From Gammaproteobacteria bacterium UBA2679 (GTDB taxonomy: Bacteria > Pseudomonadota > Gammaproteobacteria > Pseudomonadales > Oleiphilaceae), in contig DEMD01000007.1 in assembly GCA_002354735.1 (NCBI GenBank), forward strand, positions 150,161 through 214,160: DNA of 64,000 nt, given 5' to 3'. The notes beneath the pieces were generated by a model, which saw only the letters and a program-made list of their open reading frames with translations, was not told where the DNA came from and ran no database searches. Shown one piece after another: positions 63,757 to 64,000 of this stretch. Each line of letters starts with the position of its first letter. Position 1 is the stretch's first letter. Both the position numbers and the translations under genes were made by a program.

Positions 63757-64000
63757 CTATTTCAGCACCGAAGCGTAGACCTCTATCATCTTTTCCACGA
63801 TCACCGCTTTGCTTTTACCCTTTTCCTTTAACAGCCGCTCCGCCCCGATTACAAGTTGCTTTCTGAGAGGTGGATCCTCTATGAGCATCTGAAACGCATC
63901 GGCCAGTTCTTTGGCCCCTCCTGGGGGGATAAGCAGACAGTTTTCATTGTGGGTGAACGTGGTTTCGGTACAACCCGCACGTGTAAGCACTACTGGACAC
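63757..64000 (-). CDS. GT4-family glycosyltransferase, C-terminus only (cut by window edge)
   Basis: 81 in-frame codons reach the right edge without a start. The visible part is the GT4 donor domain end: PVVLTRAGCTETTFTHNENC (glutamate in the E-x7-E position), LLIPPGGAKELADAFQMLI, then a C-terminal helix. Convergent with the formyltransferase. Substrate unknown. Confidence 0.8.
   Translation of the reverse strand, partial: CPVVLTRAGCTETTFTHNENCLLIPPGGAKELADAFQMLIEDPPLRKQLVIGAERLLKEKGKSKAVIVEKMIEVYASVLK

Noticed and set aside
1..64000. CRISPR arrays, insertion sequences, prophage genes, rRNA operons
   Set aside because: I saw no regularly spaced repeats, transposase or integrase motifs, phage structural genes or rRNA sequence anywhere in the window.

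Overview
The window is chromosomal DNA from a gammaproteobacterium, probably a non-enteric lineage. Both strands are densely coded and moderately GC-rich. The gene blocks follow orders I know from Pseudomonas and its relatives: dsbC-hom-thrC-recJ-prfB-lysS; ffh-rpsP-rimM-trmD-rplS; hemA-prfA-prmC-moeB with phr nearby; TPR lipoprotein-lolB-ispE-tRNA-Gln-prs-rplY-pth-ychF. Glutamyl-tRNA reductase (C5 heme pathway), a MinCDE system, and an RF2 gene with the enterobacterial-type frameshift site agree with this. I cannot name a genus from sequence alone.

Layout. 1-12.1 kb (minus strand): lysS (cut by the window edge), prfB, recJ, thrC, hom, dsbC, then rplS, trmD, rimM, rpsP, ffh. 12.3-18.8 kb (plus): a CcsA/YpjD-type membrane protein, a CorC/HlyC-type CBS protein, a Yip1 protein, a DUF1631 protein and a TonB-like protein, closed by the convergent monothiol glutaredoxin gene. 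19.4-22.7 kb: an acetylornithine-aminotransferase-like gene that has lost the catalytic lysine, argF, and an iron-type ABC ATPase. 22.9-31.4 kb: an RstAB-like two-component system divergent from an ornithine-lipid pair (olsB-olsA), with a Pho-box-like site between them; then a long CoA-transferase, a small exported protein and a PHA-synthase-like hydrolase. 31.5-38.1 kb: minCDE, a START-domain protein, a TetR regulator, a PIN-PhoH ATPase preceded by a tiny ORF, and a photolyase. 38.1-50.2 kb: moeB, prmC, prfA and hemA on minus, and the TPR-lolB-ispE-tRNA-prs-rplY-pth-ychF-tRNA-Met block on plus.

50.3-64 kb is accessory surface-polysaccharide territory. The first part has two GT4 glycosyltransferases, a flippase, a TupA-type ATP-grasp protein, a DUF2007-sulfotransferase fusion and a diacylglycerol-kinase-like gene. 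After a truncated metallophosphoesterase remnant (57757-57849), a visibly more A+T-rich run of tightly overlapping nucleotide-sugar genes begins. It contains WbpB/WbpD/WbpE homologues (diacetamido-uronate synthesis), then an SDR, a DegT aminotransferase and a formyltransferase whose order of reactions resembles ArnA/ArnB chemistry. A convergent glycosyltransferase is cut off by the right edge.

Most notable: the lysine-less ArgD-like protein next to argF; the DUF2007-sulfotransferase fusion with a perfect internal Shine-Dalgarno; the split ArnA-like formyl-sugar module; the truncated gene marking an insertion boundary; the Pho-box-like site ahead of olsBA; and a 26-codon ORF abutting the PhoH gene. 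I found no CRISPR array, insertion sequence or prophage.
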